Translations under genes and position numbers: made by a program | Shown: positions 24,649 through 33,668 of the stretch, in pieces | How positions within the stretch are numbered: the stretch's first letter is position 1 | Layout: each line of letters begins with the position of its first letter | Notes under the pieces: generated by a model | What the model was told of the DNA's origin: nothing | The model's database searches: none | What the model saw: only the letters and a program-made list of their open reading frames with translations | Origin: Bacillota bacterium | GTDB lineage: Bacteria; Bacillota_I; Bacilli_A; Izemoplasmatales; Hujiaoplasmataceae | Assembly: GCA_018818595.1 (NCBI GenBank) | Contig: JAHIRM010000036.1 | Span: 62,001 to 126,000 of the forward strand | Direction of reading: 5' to 3' | Length of the DNA stretch: 64,000 nucleotides

Positions 24649-27294
24649 TTAAAATAAGGTTTGTTGAACGATGTATTCATCGTCCTCTTCCTCTTCCTCT
24701 TCTTCAGCTTTTTTTTCAGAAGAAGGAGTATTACTTGAAATAATTTTTTCTAATTCTAAAAAGATATTATCATCTATTTCTTCTTTGGTTTCTTCTTCAA
24801 TGATTCCGGATTCAGAATCTTTTAAGAGTTTGTTTAAAATCCGGTTGGTTTCTTTTTGTTGGTTTTTATCCATTTGTAAAAACAATGGAATGGCCTCTTT
24901 TTCAAGATAAGGAATACCATGTTCAAATCGATCTGATTTTAAATCGACTCCTGGAATGACTAAACTATCTTTATTTGTGATAATTCGAAATGTAATGAAT
25001 TCTTTCAATCGAAAAACATTTTCACAAATCATTCCTACGAACTCGTAAGGATTGGTCTTCACATGTTTTAAATAAAGTTTTCCTTTTGCAGGTCGGTGAC
25101 CTCTTTCGATGTTTTGCACAAATTCGCGTTTTAATCCTCCGCGATTGGTCAAAAGCAAAATTTCATCTTTGCTAATTAAAGAAGCAAACTTAGCGCCAAT
25201 TAAGACATCATCACGTAAATTCATTCCTTTTACGCCTCTTGCGCTTAAGCTTTGAATAGGAACTTCGCTTTCTTCATATTTTAAGAGATATCCCTTTTCA
25301 GATGCAACAATTACATCGGTATCGTATGGTTCTTTTAAATCAATCGATACTAAGTTATTGATTTTACTTGCTTGCATACAGTTGTATGTCTTATTAAAAC
25401 GAATTTGTTGAAATTCAGAAAGATTGACTTGTTTAATTTGACCTTCTTGGTTTGCTAAAAGGATAGTGGTTATAATATCAAAATCCGAAATGACGATGAA
25501 ATCAATCAAGGTTTCTTCGTCCATTAAAGGAGCATATATTCCAATAAATTCTCCTAAATCTCTCCATTTCATATCTGGGATTTTATAGACAGGGATGTTG
25601 ATGTAATTCCCAAGATTTGTAAAAATAAGTAATGTTTCTCTGGTATTAACGACTTGTTGTTTCAAAATATAGTCTTCTTGTTTTAATCCAGGTTCAGCAT
25701 TCGTTGCTTGAAAAGATTTTAAAGAAGAGCGTTTAATGTATCCGTCTTTGGTTACCATAACAACAACGTTTTCGTTTTCGATTAATTCTTGTTCATCAAT
25801 TTCAACTTTTTTTATTTCTTCGATGATTTGACTTCTTCTTGGTGATGGAAAACGTTCGTTTAATTCACTTAATTCTTTAACAATAACGTTTTCGAGTTCT
25901 AATTCGTTGTTTAAGATTTTGCTTAATCCACTAATTACTTTTTGCAATTCATGATGTTCTTTTCTCATTTCATCGACATCAGTGGTTGATAGGCGATATA
26001 GTTGTAAGGACACAATAGCATCTGCTTGAGCTTCAGAAAAATCAAAGGCGTTTACTAGTTTATCGATGGCGTCTTTTTTTCCTAAAGAAGCTCGAATCAA
26101 GCGAATCACTTCATCGAGCACGTCTACCATCATCAAAAAGCCTTCCACAATGTGTTTTCTTTTTTCTGCTCTTCTTAATTCATAGTTTGAACGATTTCTA
26201 ATGACTTCTTTTTGATGTTGAATATAACTATCTAAAATTTCAATCAATGAAAGTTGTTTTGGACTTTTTTGATCAATTGCAACAACATTATAGTTAAAAG
26301 CAACACTTAAGTCCGTGTTTTTTAAGAGATAAGCTAAAACAACTTCAGACGAAATCTCTTTTTTTATGTCGATGACAATTCTTAAGCCTTCTCGATCGGA
26401 TTCGTCTCTTACTTCAATAATTCCATCGATTTTTTTCTTAATCTTAATATCATCTATTTTTCGTACTAAGTCAGATTTGTTGACTTCATAAGGAATTTCA
26501 GTAACAATTAAAGCAGTTTCTGTCACTTCCACTTTGCTTTTGATAATGATGCGACCTTTTCCAGTTTCAAACGCTTTTTTGATTTCATCAATGCCTTCAA
26601 CAATAGCTCCTGTTGGAAAATCAGGCCCCTTCATGATTTCTACTAAATCCGAAACAGTAGCGTTTGGATGAACAATTTTATAGATTGCGGCTTGAAGAAC
26701 TTCATTTAAGTTGTGAGGAGGGATGTTGGTTGCATAACCCGTTGCCATTCCCATGCCACCATTTACCAAAAGATTTGGAAATTTAGCTGGTAAAACGACT
26801 GGTTCATATTCTTCATCATCGAAATTTGGGATGAATTTTACGGTGCGTTTGTCAATGTCTTTTAATAAACTTTCCGCAAAAGGAGTAAGTCTTGCTTCTG
26901 TATAACGCATGGCAGCTGCAGGGTCATTATCAATGGACCCATTGTTTCCATGCATGTCAATTAGTAAGGTGCCCATTTTCCAAGTTTGACTCATTCGAAC
27001 CATGGCGTCGTATACGGATGTATCTCCATGAGGATGGAATTTACCAATGACTTCTCCAACGATTCTAGCTGACTTTTTATAGGGTTTGTCTGAAGCCATG
27101 CCTAAAGCATGCATAGCATATAAAATCCTTCTTTGAACTGGTTTTAGGCCATCTCTTACATCAGGTAAGGCTCTATCTTGGATAATGTATTTTGAATATT
27201 TACCAAAACGATCACCTATAATGGATTCTAGATTTTCGGGGATGATTTTTTCGTCAAGAAAAACGTCAATCTTATTTTTAACAGATTTTGCCAT
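24649..27294 (-). CDS. parC: DNA topoisomerase IV subunit A
   Basis: This subunit carries the DNA-cleaving tyrosine. Tyr131 sits in AAAMRYTEARLTPFA, and the upstream IGKFHPHGDTSVYDAMVRM block matches GyrA/ParC. The C-terminal pinwheel domain follows from about residue 490. I call ParC rather than GyrA because the gene follows a ParE-like subunit and lacks a clear GyrA box (QRRGGKG). The last 60 residues are an unusually acidic tail with a run of seven Glu. The start overlaps the parE stop by 1 base (TAATG). Confidence 0.9.
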   Translation of the reverse strand: MAKSVKNKIDVFLDEKIIPENLESIIGDRFGKYSKYIIQDRALPDVRDGLKPVQRRILYAMHALGMASDKPYKKSARIVGEVIGKFHPHGDTSVYDAMVRMSQTWKMGTLLIDMHGNNGSIDNDPAAAMRYTEARLTPFAESLLKDIDKRTVKFIPNFDDEEYEPVVLPAKFPNLLVNGGMGMATGYATNIPPHNLNEVLQAAIYKIVHPNATVSDLVEIMKGPDFPTGAIVEGIDEIKKAFETGKGRIIIKSKVEVTETALIVTEIPYEVNKSDLVRKIDDIKIKKKIDGIIEVRDESDREGLRIVIDIKKEISSEVVLAYLLKNTDLSVAFNYNVVAIDQKSPKQLSLIEILDSYIQHQKEVIRNRSNYELRRAEKRKHIVEGFLMMVDVLDEVIRLIRASLGKKDAIDKLVNAFDFSEAQADAIVSLQLYRLSTTDVDEMRKEHHELQKVISGLSKILNNELELENVIVKELSELNERFPSPRRSQIIEEIKKVEIDEQELIENENVVVMVTKDGYIKRSSLKSFQATNAEPGLKQEDYILKQQVVNTRETLLIFTNLGNYINIPVYKIPDMKWRDLGEFIGIYAPLMDEETLIDFIVISDFDIITTILLANQEGQIKQVNLSEFQQIRFNKTYNCMQASKINNLVSIDLKEPYDTDVIVASEKGYLLKYEESEVPIQSLSARGVKGMNLRDDVLIGAKFASLISKDEILLLTNRGGLKREFVQNIERGHRPAKGKLYLKHVKTNPYEFVGMICENVFRLKEFITFRIITNKDSLVIPGVDLKSDRFEHGIPYLEKEAIPLFLQMDKNQQKETNRILNKLLKDSESGIIEEETKEEIDDNIFLELEKIISSNTPSSEKKAEEEEEEEDDEYIVQQTLF

Positions 27295-29234
27295 TATTCT
27301 TCCCCCTTAATCCTGAAGTTGTCTTCGCTTTCAAAGGAAACAAATGTATCAATCCACTCTTTTCTTGGTTCTACTTTGTCACCCATTAAAATGGATATTC
27401 TTTGGTCTGCGTCTGCTAAATCTTCAATTCGCACTTGAATCAAAGTTCTTGTTTGTGGATTCATGGTTGTATCCCAAAGTTGAGTGGCATTCATTTCACC
27501 AAGTCCTTTGTAGCGTTGAATATTATAATTCTTATATTTTTTACAGATTTCTTCTCTGTCATCTTCGTTCCATGCGTAAGTAATCTCTTCTTTTCGACCT
27601 AGTTTTGATATTTTGTAAAGAGGGGGTAGGGCAATATAGAGTTTTCCTGATTCTACAAGTGGACGCATATATCTAAAAAAGAATGTAATAAGTAATACTT
27701 GGATATGTGCTCCATCTGTATCGGCATCGGTCATAATGATTACTTTATTATAATTGGATTTTGAAGCTAAAAACTCGCTTCCAAGTCCTGCTCCTATTGT
27801 TGAAATAATGGTTCCAATTTCTTCGTTTTTTAATACGTCTTCCATTTTTTGTTTTTCAGAGTTAATTACTTTTCCTCTTAAAGGAAGTATGGCTTGGAAG
27901 AGTCGGTTTCTACCTTGTTTTGCGGAACCTCCGGCGGAATCTCCTTCCACTAAGAAAAGTTCATTGATTTTAGGGTTTTTCGAAGTAGCAGGGGATAATT
28001 TTCCTGATAAAATGGTTTCTTTCTTAGCGATTTTCTTTACTAGTCTTGCGTCTTCTCTTGCTTTTCTAGCTGCATCACGAGCGTTTCTTGCGTTTATAGC
28101 TTTTTCTATTAAAGTAGCCGCAATTTGTGGGTTTTCAGTCATATAGATGTTAAATTTTTCGTAGACGACATTTTCAACACAGGGTCTTGCTTCTGGTGAA
28201 CCTAATTTGTTTTTTGTTTGTCCTTCAAATTGCAAAAGATTTTCAGGAATCCGTACTGAAATAATAACGGTTAATCCTTCTCTAATATCAGCACCTTCAA
28301 GTCCTTGATCTTTATCTTTTAACATGCCCATTTTTCTGGCATAATCATTAAATACTTTGGTAAAAGCAGATTTAAATCCCGTTTCATGAGTTCCACCATC
28401 TTTGGTTCTGACATTGTTCACAAAAGAGATGATGTTTTCAGAATATGCATTCGAATATTGAAAAGAAAGTTCTATTTCTATTTCATTAGAAGATCCTTCA
28501 AAATAAACGGTGTCGTGAACTGGCGTTTTTTGTTGATTGATTAAATCAACATATGCTTTAATACCATCTTCATAATAATACGATTCTTTTTGTTTAGACC
28601 GTTCATCAATTAACTGCATTTTTAATCCTTTGATTAAAAAGGCGCTTTCACGAATTCGCTCTTCAAGGGTTTGAAAATGAAATAGGGTTGTAGAAAAAAT
28701 GGTTGGATCTGGTTTAAACCAAACTTCAGTACCTGATTTTTTGGTTTCTCCAATCACAATCAATTCTTTTACTTTTTTTCCACCATTTTCAAAACGCATC
28801 TGATACATTAATCCGTCTCGATGTACTGTAACCTCTAAAAATTCACTTAAAGCATTGACAACAGAAGCTCCTACTCCATGTAGTCCTCCTGATACTTTAT
28901 AAACCCCACTAGTACCAAATTTGCCACCTGCGTGAAGTTTTGTAAAAATGACTTCAACGGCTGAAACTCCTGATTGATGCATATCAACAGGCATTCCTCT
29001 TGCATCATCTATAACTAAAATAGAGTTATCTTCTTTGACAACTACTTTTATATTTTTACCAAACCCTGCAAGGACTTCATCAATCGAGTTATCGATGACT
29101 TCCCAAACGAGATGATGTAGTCCTCTAGCATCGGTGGAACCAACATACATTCCTGGACGTTTTCTGACCGCTTCTAATCCTTCGAGTATTTGAATGGACT
29201 GGGCGTTATATTGTTCTGTGATTTTAGCACTCAT
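27294..29234 (-). CDS. parE: DNA topoisomerase IV subunit B
   Basis: This ATPase subunit pairs with ParC. The GHKL ATPase motifs are visible (RPGMYVGSTDARGLHHLVWEVIDNSIDE, LVIDDARGMPVD, VSGGLHGVGASVVNALS), then the transducer, then the TOPRIM block with EGDSAGGSAKQGR and ADTDGAHIQ. The KVINSEKQK segment after the TOPRIM motif fits ParE better than GyrB. The ATG at 29232-29234 is spaced 8 bases from GGGG; the ATG at 29240 is too close. It lies first in a parE-parC operon. Confidence 0.92.
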   Translation of the reverse strand: MSAKITEQYNAQSIQILEGLEAVRKRPGMYVGSTDARGLHHLVWEVIDNSIDEVLAGFGKNIKVVVKEDNSILVIDDARGMPVDMHQSGVSAVEVIFTKLHAGGKFGTSGVYKVSGGLHGVGASVVNALSEFLEVTVHRDGLMYQMRFENGGKKVKELIVIGETKKSGTEVWFKPDPTIFSTTLFHFQTLEERIRESAFLIKGLKMQLIDERSKQKESYYYEDGIKAYVDLINQQKTPVHDTVYFEGSSNEIEIELSFQYSNAYSENIISFVNNVRTKDGGTHETGFKSAFTKVFNDYARKMGMLKDKDQGLEGADIREGLTVIISVRIPENLLQFEGQTKNKLGSPEARPCVENVVYEKFNIYMTENPQIAATLIEKAINARNARDAARKAREDARLVKKIAKKETILSGKLSPATSKNPKINELFLVEGDSAGGSAKQGRNRLFQAILPLRGKVINSEKQKMEDVLKNEEIGTIISTIGAGLGSEFLASKSNYNKVIIMTDADTDGAHIQVLLITFFFRYMRPLVESGKLYIALPPLYKISKLGRKEEITYAWNEDDREEICKKYKNYNIQRYKGLGEMNATQLWDTTMNPQTRTLIQVRIEDLADADQRISILMGDKVEPRKEWIDTFVSFESEDNFRIKGEE

Positions 29235-29261
29235 GCACATGACCCCTTTTTCTTCACTTCT

Positions 29262-29270
29262 ATTATAACA
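29262..29270 (-). promoter_or_regulatory. Extended -10 promoter of parE-parC
   Basis: On the minus strand TGTTATAAT (TGn followed by TATAAT) lies about 30 bases before the start codon. No good -35 box is seen, consistent with an extended -10 promoter. Confidence 0.55.
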
Positions 29271-29307
29271 AACTTTTACAAATATATCTTTCTTTTTTAC
29301 GATTTCA

Positions 29308-29316
29308 TGGTATAAT
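29308..29316 (+). promoter_or_regulatory. Extended -10 promoter of plsY
   Basis: TGGTATAAT on the plus strand is an extended -10 element 26 bases before the plsY start codon. The two promoters of this divergent pair lie about 40 bases apart. Confidence 0.6.
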
Positions 29317-29341
29317 TTTCAAGATTACGGAGGTTTTTAAA

Positions 29342-29992
29342 ATGATTGGTATATTGTTTGTAATTTTGGCGTATTTACTCGGTTCAATACCGTTTTCCTA
29401 TATACTTGGTATTTTGATTAAAGGCAAAGATATTCGAAAATTTGGTAGTGGTAATTTAGGAACTACCAATGCATTTCGTGTTCTAGGAAAACCGATTGGT
29501 TTTACAGTTTTAATCCTTGACACATGTAAAAGTGGGCTTTTAGTTGCTTTGATGCTTTATACAAATTTATTTTCGGGTCTTGAGTTGTTTCACCCTTTGG
29601 TTTATGGCTTAGCTTCAGTCATTGGGCATGTATATCCGATTTGGTTTAAATTTAAAGGCGGAAAGGGAGTTGCTTCATCTTTCGGATTATTAATTGCTTA
29701 TAATCCTTGGATTGGTGTCATAATTCTTCCTGTCTTCTTGATTACCGAATATTGTTCGAGATATGTTTCTGTATCTTCAACCGTCTCTGCGTTATTAACT
29801 CTTTTCTTGGTGGTGGTTTTGCACTTTACTTACCAGGCAGATTTGGTTCTTGTCATTATCACGTTGCTTGCCGTTTCAATTATAATCATTCGACATAGAG
29901 GAAATTACGTTCGCTTAAAAAATGGTACAGAAAATCGAGTAAAACTTTTTGATAAGTTAGACTTATTTCTTAAAAAAAACAAAGATAAATAA
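29342..29992 (+). CDS. plsY: Glycerol-3-phosphate acyltransferase PlsY
   Basis: PlsY transfers an acyl group from acyl phosphate to glycerol 3-phosphate, the first step of phospholipid synthesis. The 216 residues have about five membrane helices and the conserved loops IRKFGSGNLGTTNAFRVLG near residue 32, GHVYPIWFKFKGGKGVASSFG near 96 and IRHRGNYVRLKNGTE near 180. The ATG follows GGAGG. It is divergent from parE, an arrangement seen in other Firmicutes. Confidence 0.95.
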   Translation: MIGILFVILAYLLGSIPFSYILGILIKGKDIRKFGSGNLGTTNAFRVLGKPIGFTVLILDTCKSGLLVALMLYTNLFSGLELFHPLVYGLASVIGHVYPIWFKFKGGKGVASSFGLLIAYNPWIGVIILPVFLITEYCSRYVSVSSTVSALLTLFLVVVLHFTYQADLVLVIITLLAVSIIIIRHRGNYVRLKNGTENRVKLFDKLDLFLKKNKDK

Positions 29993-29996
29993 GAAG

Positions 29997-30035
29997 AAAA
30001 GAGAGTGTAATCACATGTGTGATTCACTCTCTTTT
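29997..30035. terminator. Bidirectional terminator between plsY and the TrkA-C gene
   Basis: A long stem (AAAAGAGAGTG and AATCACA pairing with TGTGATT and CACTCTCTTTT, one bulged T) has A-tract and T-tract flanks and serves convergent genes on both sides. Confidence 0.8.
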
Positions 30036-30053
30036 TACTATTATTTAAAAATT

Positions 30054-30812
30054 TTACTCTTTGATTTCATCAGAATGATCCAATTTTAAGAAAACATTTT
30101 TAATATTTTTACTTTCGCCAAAAACAACTACTAAATCTCCAGCCATAATTTGATCGTCTCCATTGATTCCAGTCTTAATATGGCCATTTCTTTTAATCGC
30201 CAACACTTGAATTCCATGGAGTAATTTAATTTGATTTTGCGCTAAAGTTACGCCATCGCAGATTTTTGGAAGATATGTGATGAACACTTCTGCAATGACA
30301 TTTTGATCATAATTATCTAATACTTCAATGACATTTGTCTTTTTTCCAAACAAGAATTTAATTGCTATTTTTTCGGTTATTTTTCTAGCAAATTTTTCGA
30401 CAAATTTAATTTTACTAAAAACAAAAAGAAAGACAATAAACGCAGCTAACAGAATCACAAATTTCCAAATATCTTGTGAAGCTGATGTGGATAAAGTCAT
30501 AAAAACATTGACAAGCATCGAAATCACTGCGACCGTCAATAAATACCCAAAAAACATCGTAAAACTCGCAAGCTTTCTTCGGTAACGATTGCTTACAATT
30601 AATTCAGCCTCTTGAGTTGTAAATCCGCTATTGGTTAATAACGAAATCACTTGAAATTTGGCTTTTGATTTTGATAATCCCGTTAATCGAAATAACACCG
30701 AAAATAGCTCTATAAACAAGAAATATACCAGTGTTATTACAATACTAAGAAGTAATAAAGCATCTATATCCATAAGTATGTTGTAATATATTACTATTAC
30801 TTCTCCTTTCAA
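30054..30812 (-). CDS. Membrane protein with C-terminal TrkA-C (RCK_C) domain
   Basis: Three hydrophobic helices (near residues 18-38, 82-103 and 115-134) flank a conserved cytoplasmic loop, GLSKSKAKFQVISLLTNSGFTTQEAELI. The C-terminal 80 residues have the TrkA-C pattern, with IKLLHGIQVLAIKRNGH and INGDDQIMAGDLVVVFGE. There is no Rossmann RCK_N domain and no channel filter, so it is probably a nucleotide- or ligand-sensing membrane protein rather than a K+ channel. The TTG start at 30812 has a weak ribosome site; the ATG at 30771-30773 also fits the family, so the start is uncertain. Confidence 0.7.
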   Translation of the reverse strand: MKGEVIVIYYNILMDIDALLLLSIVITLVYFLFIELFSVLFRLTGLSKSKAKFQVISLLTNSGFTTQEAELIVSNRYRRKLASFTMFFGYLLTVAVISMLVNVFMTLSTSASQDIWKFVILLAAFIVFLFVFSKIKFVEKFARKITEKIAIKFLFGKKTNVIEVLDNYDQNVIAEVFITYLPKICDGVTLAQNQIKLLHGIQVLAIKRNGHIKTGINGDDQIMAGDLVVVFGESKNIKNVFLKLDHSDEIKE

Positions 30813-30855
30813 TAAATGTTTTTATTCTTTTTATGATTATGAATAAAACCGAAAT

Positions 30856-31083
30856 TTATTTTGCTTGTTTCATAGAAACCATTACTTGTCTAACTTGTTT
30901 TTCAGATGGGGTTCTTCCCATTTGCGACATCATTGCACGAACCATAGGCTCACTAATGGGGGGGTTCTTTTCAAGGTAACTTTTAAAATATTTTCTACTT
31001 AAAAAAAATCCAACTACTAATCCCACTAAAAGGGTAACGATTGGCAAGACGATTTGTAACCATACTGGCAGCATTTTAATCAC
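30856..31083 (-). CDS. yneF: YneF family (UPF0154) membrane protein
   Basis: This 75-residue protein has one N-terminal transmembrane helix and a basic tail with the family block NPPISEPMVRAMMSQMGRTPSEKQVRQVM. That block is highly conserved in Bacilli and mollicutes, where the function is not established. The ATG follows an AAGGAGTG ribosome site. It sits alone between the TrkA-C gene and the ferredoxin gene. Confidence 0.88.
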   Translation of the reverse strand: MIKMLPVWLQIVLPIVTLLVGLVVGFFLSRKYFKSYLEKNPPISEPMVRAMMSQMGRTPSEKQVRQVMVSMKQAK

Positions 31084-31195
31084 TCCTTCTTATCAAGGTT
31101 AATTGTATCAAAAATACCCCGTTAAATCAAGAAATATTATTTATTTCACTTAGTGGAACTATGAATGATATTTTGTAAAATTTATCAATTAAAAC

Positions 31196-31224
31196 TTTAC
31201 AAATCAAGCAATGATTGATACAAT
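31196..31224 (+). promoter_or_regulatory. Sigma-A type promoter of the ferredoxin gene
   Basis: TTTACA (31196-31201), a 17-base spacer and TACAAT (31219-31224) precede the plus-strand ferredoxin gene by 40 bases. Confidence 0.75.
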
Positions 31225-31264
31225 ATGAAAGAAGAGTTTTTTTATAAGTGAGGGAGGGAAAATA

Positions 31265-31432
31265 ATGCCAAGAAAAATCTTGGATACATGCATCGCTTGC
31301 GGGACTTGTAAAGAAGATTGTCCAGTAGATTGCATTACAGCTGGAGATATTTATGTGATTGATCCTGAACAATGTATTGACTGTGGCGTATGCGAAGTCA
31401 ATTGTCCAGTTGATTGTATTATTGCTGAATAA
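31265..31432 (+). CDS. 2[4Fe-4S] ferredoxin
   Basis: The 55 residues carry two CxxCxxCxxxCP clusters (CIACGTCKEDCP and CIDCGVCEVNCP), the classic clostridial-type ferredoxin that shuttles electrons between low-potential enzymes. The ATG is preceded by GAGGGAGGG. It has its own promoter and terminator, so it is a single-gene unit. An open frame of similar length on the opposite strand is only its shadow. The presence of such a ferredoxin suggests anaerobic redox metabolism. Confidence 0.95.
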   Translation: MPRKILDTCIACGTCKEDCPVDCITAGDIYVIDPEQCIDCGVCEVNCPVDCIIAE

Positions 31433-31450
31433 CTAAATTTAAATATAAAC

Positions 31451-31479
31451 AAAAAATAGCGAAAATTCCGCTATTTTTT
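31451..31479. terminator. Bidirectional terminator between ferredoxin and marR
   Basis: An 11-bp stem (AAAAAATAGCG / CGCTATTTTTT, seven-base loop) is flanked by A and T tracts, serving the plus-strand ferredoxin gene and the minus-strand marR gene. Confidence 0.85.
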
Positions 31480-31493
31480 TGTTTTGGAAATAT

Positions 31494-31925
31494 CTATTTT
31501 TTGAAATATGAGGAGACTCTTTTTAATGAGGCGATTAAGACTTCATCTTCTTCGATTTTTAAATCTTCAAAGACAGAATCAATCATCTTTTGGTGAAAAA
31601 CAGAGTGTACTTGTAAAACTTCGTTCGCCCTTGAATTTAGGGTGATTAGAACTTTTCTACGATCTAAATCGTCACGTTCGCGGTTGACATACCCTTTTTG
31701 AACGAGCGTATTAATGGCGGTAGTTGCAGAACCAACTGTAATTCCTAGTTTTGATGATATGTTTGTCATGGTAGGCTCATCTACATTAGATATGGCTTCA
31801 AGGACATGAACTTCACTCATAGAGAGTTTGATACCTTGTTGTTTTAAGGCTTCGCCTTCAATGGCTAAAATTCTATTAAAAATTTCGACCAATAATTCGT
31901 TTATAATTCGTTTAGCTTCCGTCAT
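31494..31925 (-). CDS. MarR-family transcriptional regulator
   Basis: The 143 residues have a winged helix with LSMSEVHVLEAISNVDEPTMTNISSKLGITVGSATTAINTLVQKGYVNRERDDLDRRKVLITL, the pattern of MarR/FabT-like proteins (about residues 34-95). The ATG at 31923-31925 is well spaced from AGGAGG at 31930-31935; a longer reading into the degV end has no ribosome site. In Firmicutes a MarR gene beside lipid genes is often FabT, but only degV (a fatty-acid binding protein) is adjacent, so a lipid role is inference. Confidence 0.85.
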   Translation of the reverse strand: MTEAKRIINELLVEIFNRILAIEGEALKQQGIKLSMSEVHVLEAISNVDEPTMTNISSKLGITVGSATTAINTLVQKGYVNRERDDLDRRKVLITLNSRANEVLQVHSVFHQKMIDSVFEDLKIEEDEVLIASLKRVSSYFKK

Positions 31926-31933
31926 AATTCCTC

Positions 31934-32785
31934 CTATAGTTTTTCGATATATCCAAGTCCCATTGTTTTGGGACCTGCATGACATCCAACAACTGGAGTA
32001 AGTGGAATCATTTTCACTTCTGAAATTCCATCTATTTCTTCAAGTTTTTCTTGAAGATCTAACATTTCTTCCATGTTATTGGTGTAAATGATAAAGATTT
32101 CAACTTTTTTTCCTTTAATATCATTTAAGAATTTTTCAAGCATTACTTCTCTTGCTTTTTGAGTCGTACGAATTTTATCGACCGTTACCACTTTTCCTTC
32201 TGCATTTACTTCAAGCAAAGGTTTCAGTTTCAGTAAAGAACCAAAAAAACCAGCTGCATTGGATAAACGACCGTTTTTTACTAAATATTTTAAAGTATCT
32301 ACTGTGACGTAAATACGATTATGATCTCGGATAAATTCTAAAGACGTTAAAATTTCACTTGATGATTTTCCTTCATTCGACATTTTTTTAGCAGTAGATG
32401 CCATTAAAGCTTCTACATAAGATACCGATAATGAATCAAAAACATGGACAACGGTATTTTCTAACATTTTAGCGGCTAAAACAGCGTTTTGATATGTACC
32501 GCTTAAATGTTTTGAAATCGTAATGATGATTAATTCATCATAACCAGAAGCGACCATTTCTTGATACATTTCGTAGATTTTGCCGGTAGATGTTTGAGCT
32601 GTTTTGATGTCTAGTTCGGGATTTTTGGTAATTCTTTCATAAAAATCGTCCGAATTGATTTCCACAAAATCTTCGTATTCTTTCTCTTCAATTAAGAGCA
32701 GAGAACGAAAGATTCTAATTTCTTTATCATGAACTAAATAATCAATTCCTGAATTTCCACATACTGCAATGCCAATTTTTCCCAT
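31934..32785 (-). CDS. DegV family (FakB-like) fatty acid-binding protein
   Basis: The 283 residues fit DegV/FakB proteins, which hold a fatty acid for FakA kinase to phosphorylate. Characteristic are IAVCGNSGIDY near the N-terminus, KTAQTSTGKIYEMYQE near 56, ITISKHLSGTYQNAVLAA near 83 and HAGPKTMGLGYI at the C-terminus. The N-terminal motif reads GNSGIDY where many members have DSTSDL, a deviation. It overlaps the ribosome site of marR, suggesting co-transcription and a shared lipid role with plsY. Confidence 0.9.
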   Translation of the reverse strand: MGKIGIAVCGNSGIDYLVHDKEIRIFRSLLLIEEKEYEDFVEINSDDFYERITKNPELDIKTAQTSTGKIYEMYQEMVASGYDELIIITISKHLSGTYQNAVLAAKMLENTVVHVFDSLSVSYVEALMASTAKKMSNEGKSSSEILTSLEFIRDHNRIYVTVDTLKYLVKNGRLSNAAGFFGSLLKLKPLLEVNAEGKVVTVDKIRTTQKAREVMLEKFLNDIKGKKVEIFIIYTNNMEEMLDLQEKLEEIDGISEVKMIPLTPVVGCHAGPKTMGLGYIEKL

Positions 32786-32837
32786 TATTTTTCTCCTTAG
32801 ATTGTTTTAACTTCAAATATTTTGAATTTCAAACCAT

Positions 32838-32866
32838 ATTGTACCATAGTCTTTTTTAGAAATCAA
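32838..32866 (-). promoter_or_regulatory. Promoter of degV-marR
   Basis: On the minus strand TTGATT (32861-32866), a 17-base spacer and TACAAT (32838-32843) with an upstream TGG (extended -10) lie 50 bases before the degV start. Confidence 0.7.
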
Positions 32867-32880
32867 GGGTAAAAAACAAA

Positions 32881-32905
32881 AAAAAGATGCGAAAAGCATC
32901 TTTTT
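32881..32905 (-). terminator. Intrinsic terminator after the nif3-like gene
   Basis: A 10-bp stem (AAAAAGATGC / GCATCTTTTT, loop GAAAA) followed on the minus strand by T-rich sequence overlaps the stop codon of the last gene of the glyS-to-nif3 operon. Confidence 0.85.
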
Positions 32906-33668
32906 AAATCGTAAGATAGGGGTCTGTATTCATTTCAGATATCATAAAGTCAATTTCTGGAAATTCGACTCTTAATTTTGAAGCAATGGCTTTTTTAAAG
33001 ATTTTTTCGGCATAGTGCCCTATGTCTAACACGCATTGACCAATTTGAAGGGCATCTAAGGCAGTATGATAGGTGACATCTCCTGTTAAATATACATCAC
33101 AGTTTTTACGTTTAGCCTGAAACAAATGAGCAGATCCAGATCCTCCAGAAATTCCAACTACTTTAATCGTTTTATCAAGAGAACCAATCAATCTTACTTG
33201 ATCAATTTCTAATTTCTTTTTGACAAATTGAATAAATTCCGTCATCGATGTTTCTTCAATTTCGCCATATCTGCCGATATTTTCTTCTTCATCAAGCAAT
33301 TTAGGAGATTGAATTTTTAAAATTTTTGCAAATTCATCGTTCATTCCGCCTGTTGCTAAATCATAATTGGTATGAATGGAATACACTGAGATATCTTGTT
33401 TAATTAAATGATGAATGATCCATCCACGAGGAGTATCGATTTGAACCGATAATAGCGGTTTAAATAGAAGTGGATGATGAGAAATAATCAATTGAACTTT
33501 TTTATCGATGGCTTCTTTTACTACTTCTTTTGTAACATCTAAGGTAATTAAACATTTTTTAATTTTTTTGTTAAGCGTTCCTACTTGTAGTCCAACATTG
33601 TCCCATTCATAGGCAAGCGTTTTAGGATAATAAGATTCTAAATATTTTATGACATCAATGGAATTCAT
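32904..33668 (-). CDS. Nif3-like dinuclear metal center hexameric protein
   Basis: The 254 residues match the Nif3/YbgI family, with the metal-binding LIISHHPLLFKPL near residue 60, an N-terminal WDNVGLQVG and a late DIGHYAEKI segment. It lacks the central insertion found in the 370-residue Bacillus homologue. Annotation as GTP cyclohydrolase I type 2 is common but not proven. It overlaps trmK by 4 bases; the trmK-nif3 pair next to rpoD is a conserved Firmicutes arrangement. Confidence 0.9.
   Translation of the reverse strand: MNSIDVIKYLESYYPKTLAYEWDNVGLQVGTLNKKIKKCLITLDVTKEVVKEAIDKKVQLIISHHPLLFKPLLSVQIDTPRGWIIHHLIKQDISVYSIHTNYDLATGGMNDEFAKILKIQSPKLLDEEENIGRYGEIEETSMTEFIQFVKKKLEIDQVRLIGSLDKTIKVVGISGGSGSAHLFQAKRKNCDVYLTGDVTYHTALDALQIGQCVLDIGHYAEKIFKKAIASKLRVEFPEIDFMISEMNTDPYLTI

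Noticed and set aside
24671-24910. Ser-rich plus-strand open frame
   Set aside because: Antisense of the Glu-rich tail of parC; the poly-Ser run is only the reverse of GAA/GAG codons.
31127-31372. 81-residue open frame on the minus strand
   Set aside because: It is exactly antisense to the ferredoxin gene, which has a strong promoter, ribosome site and clear cluster motifs.
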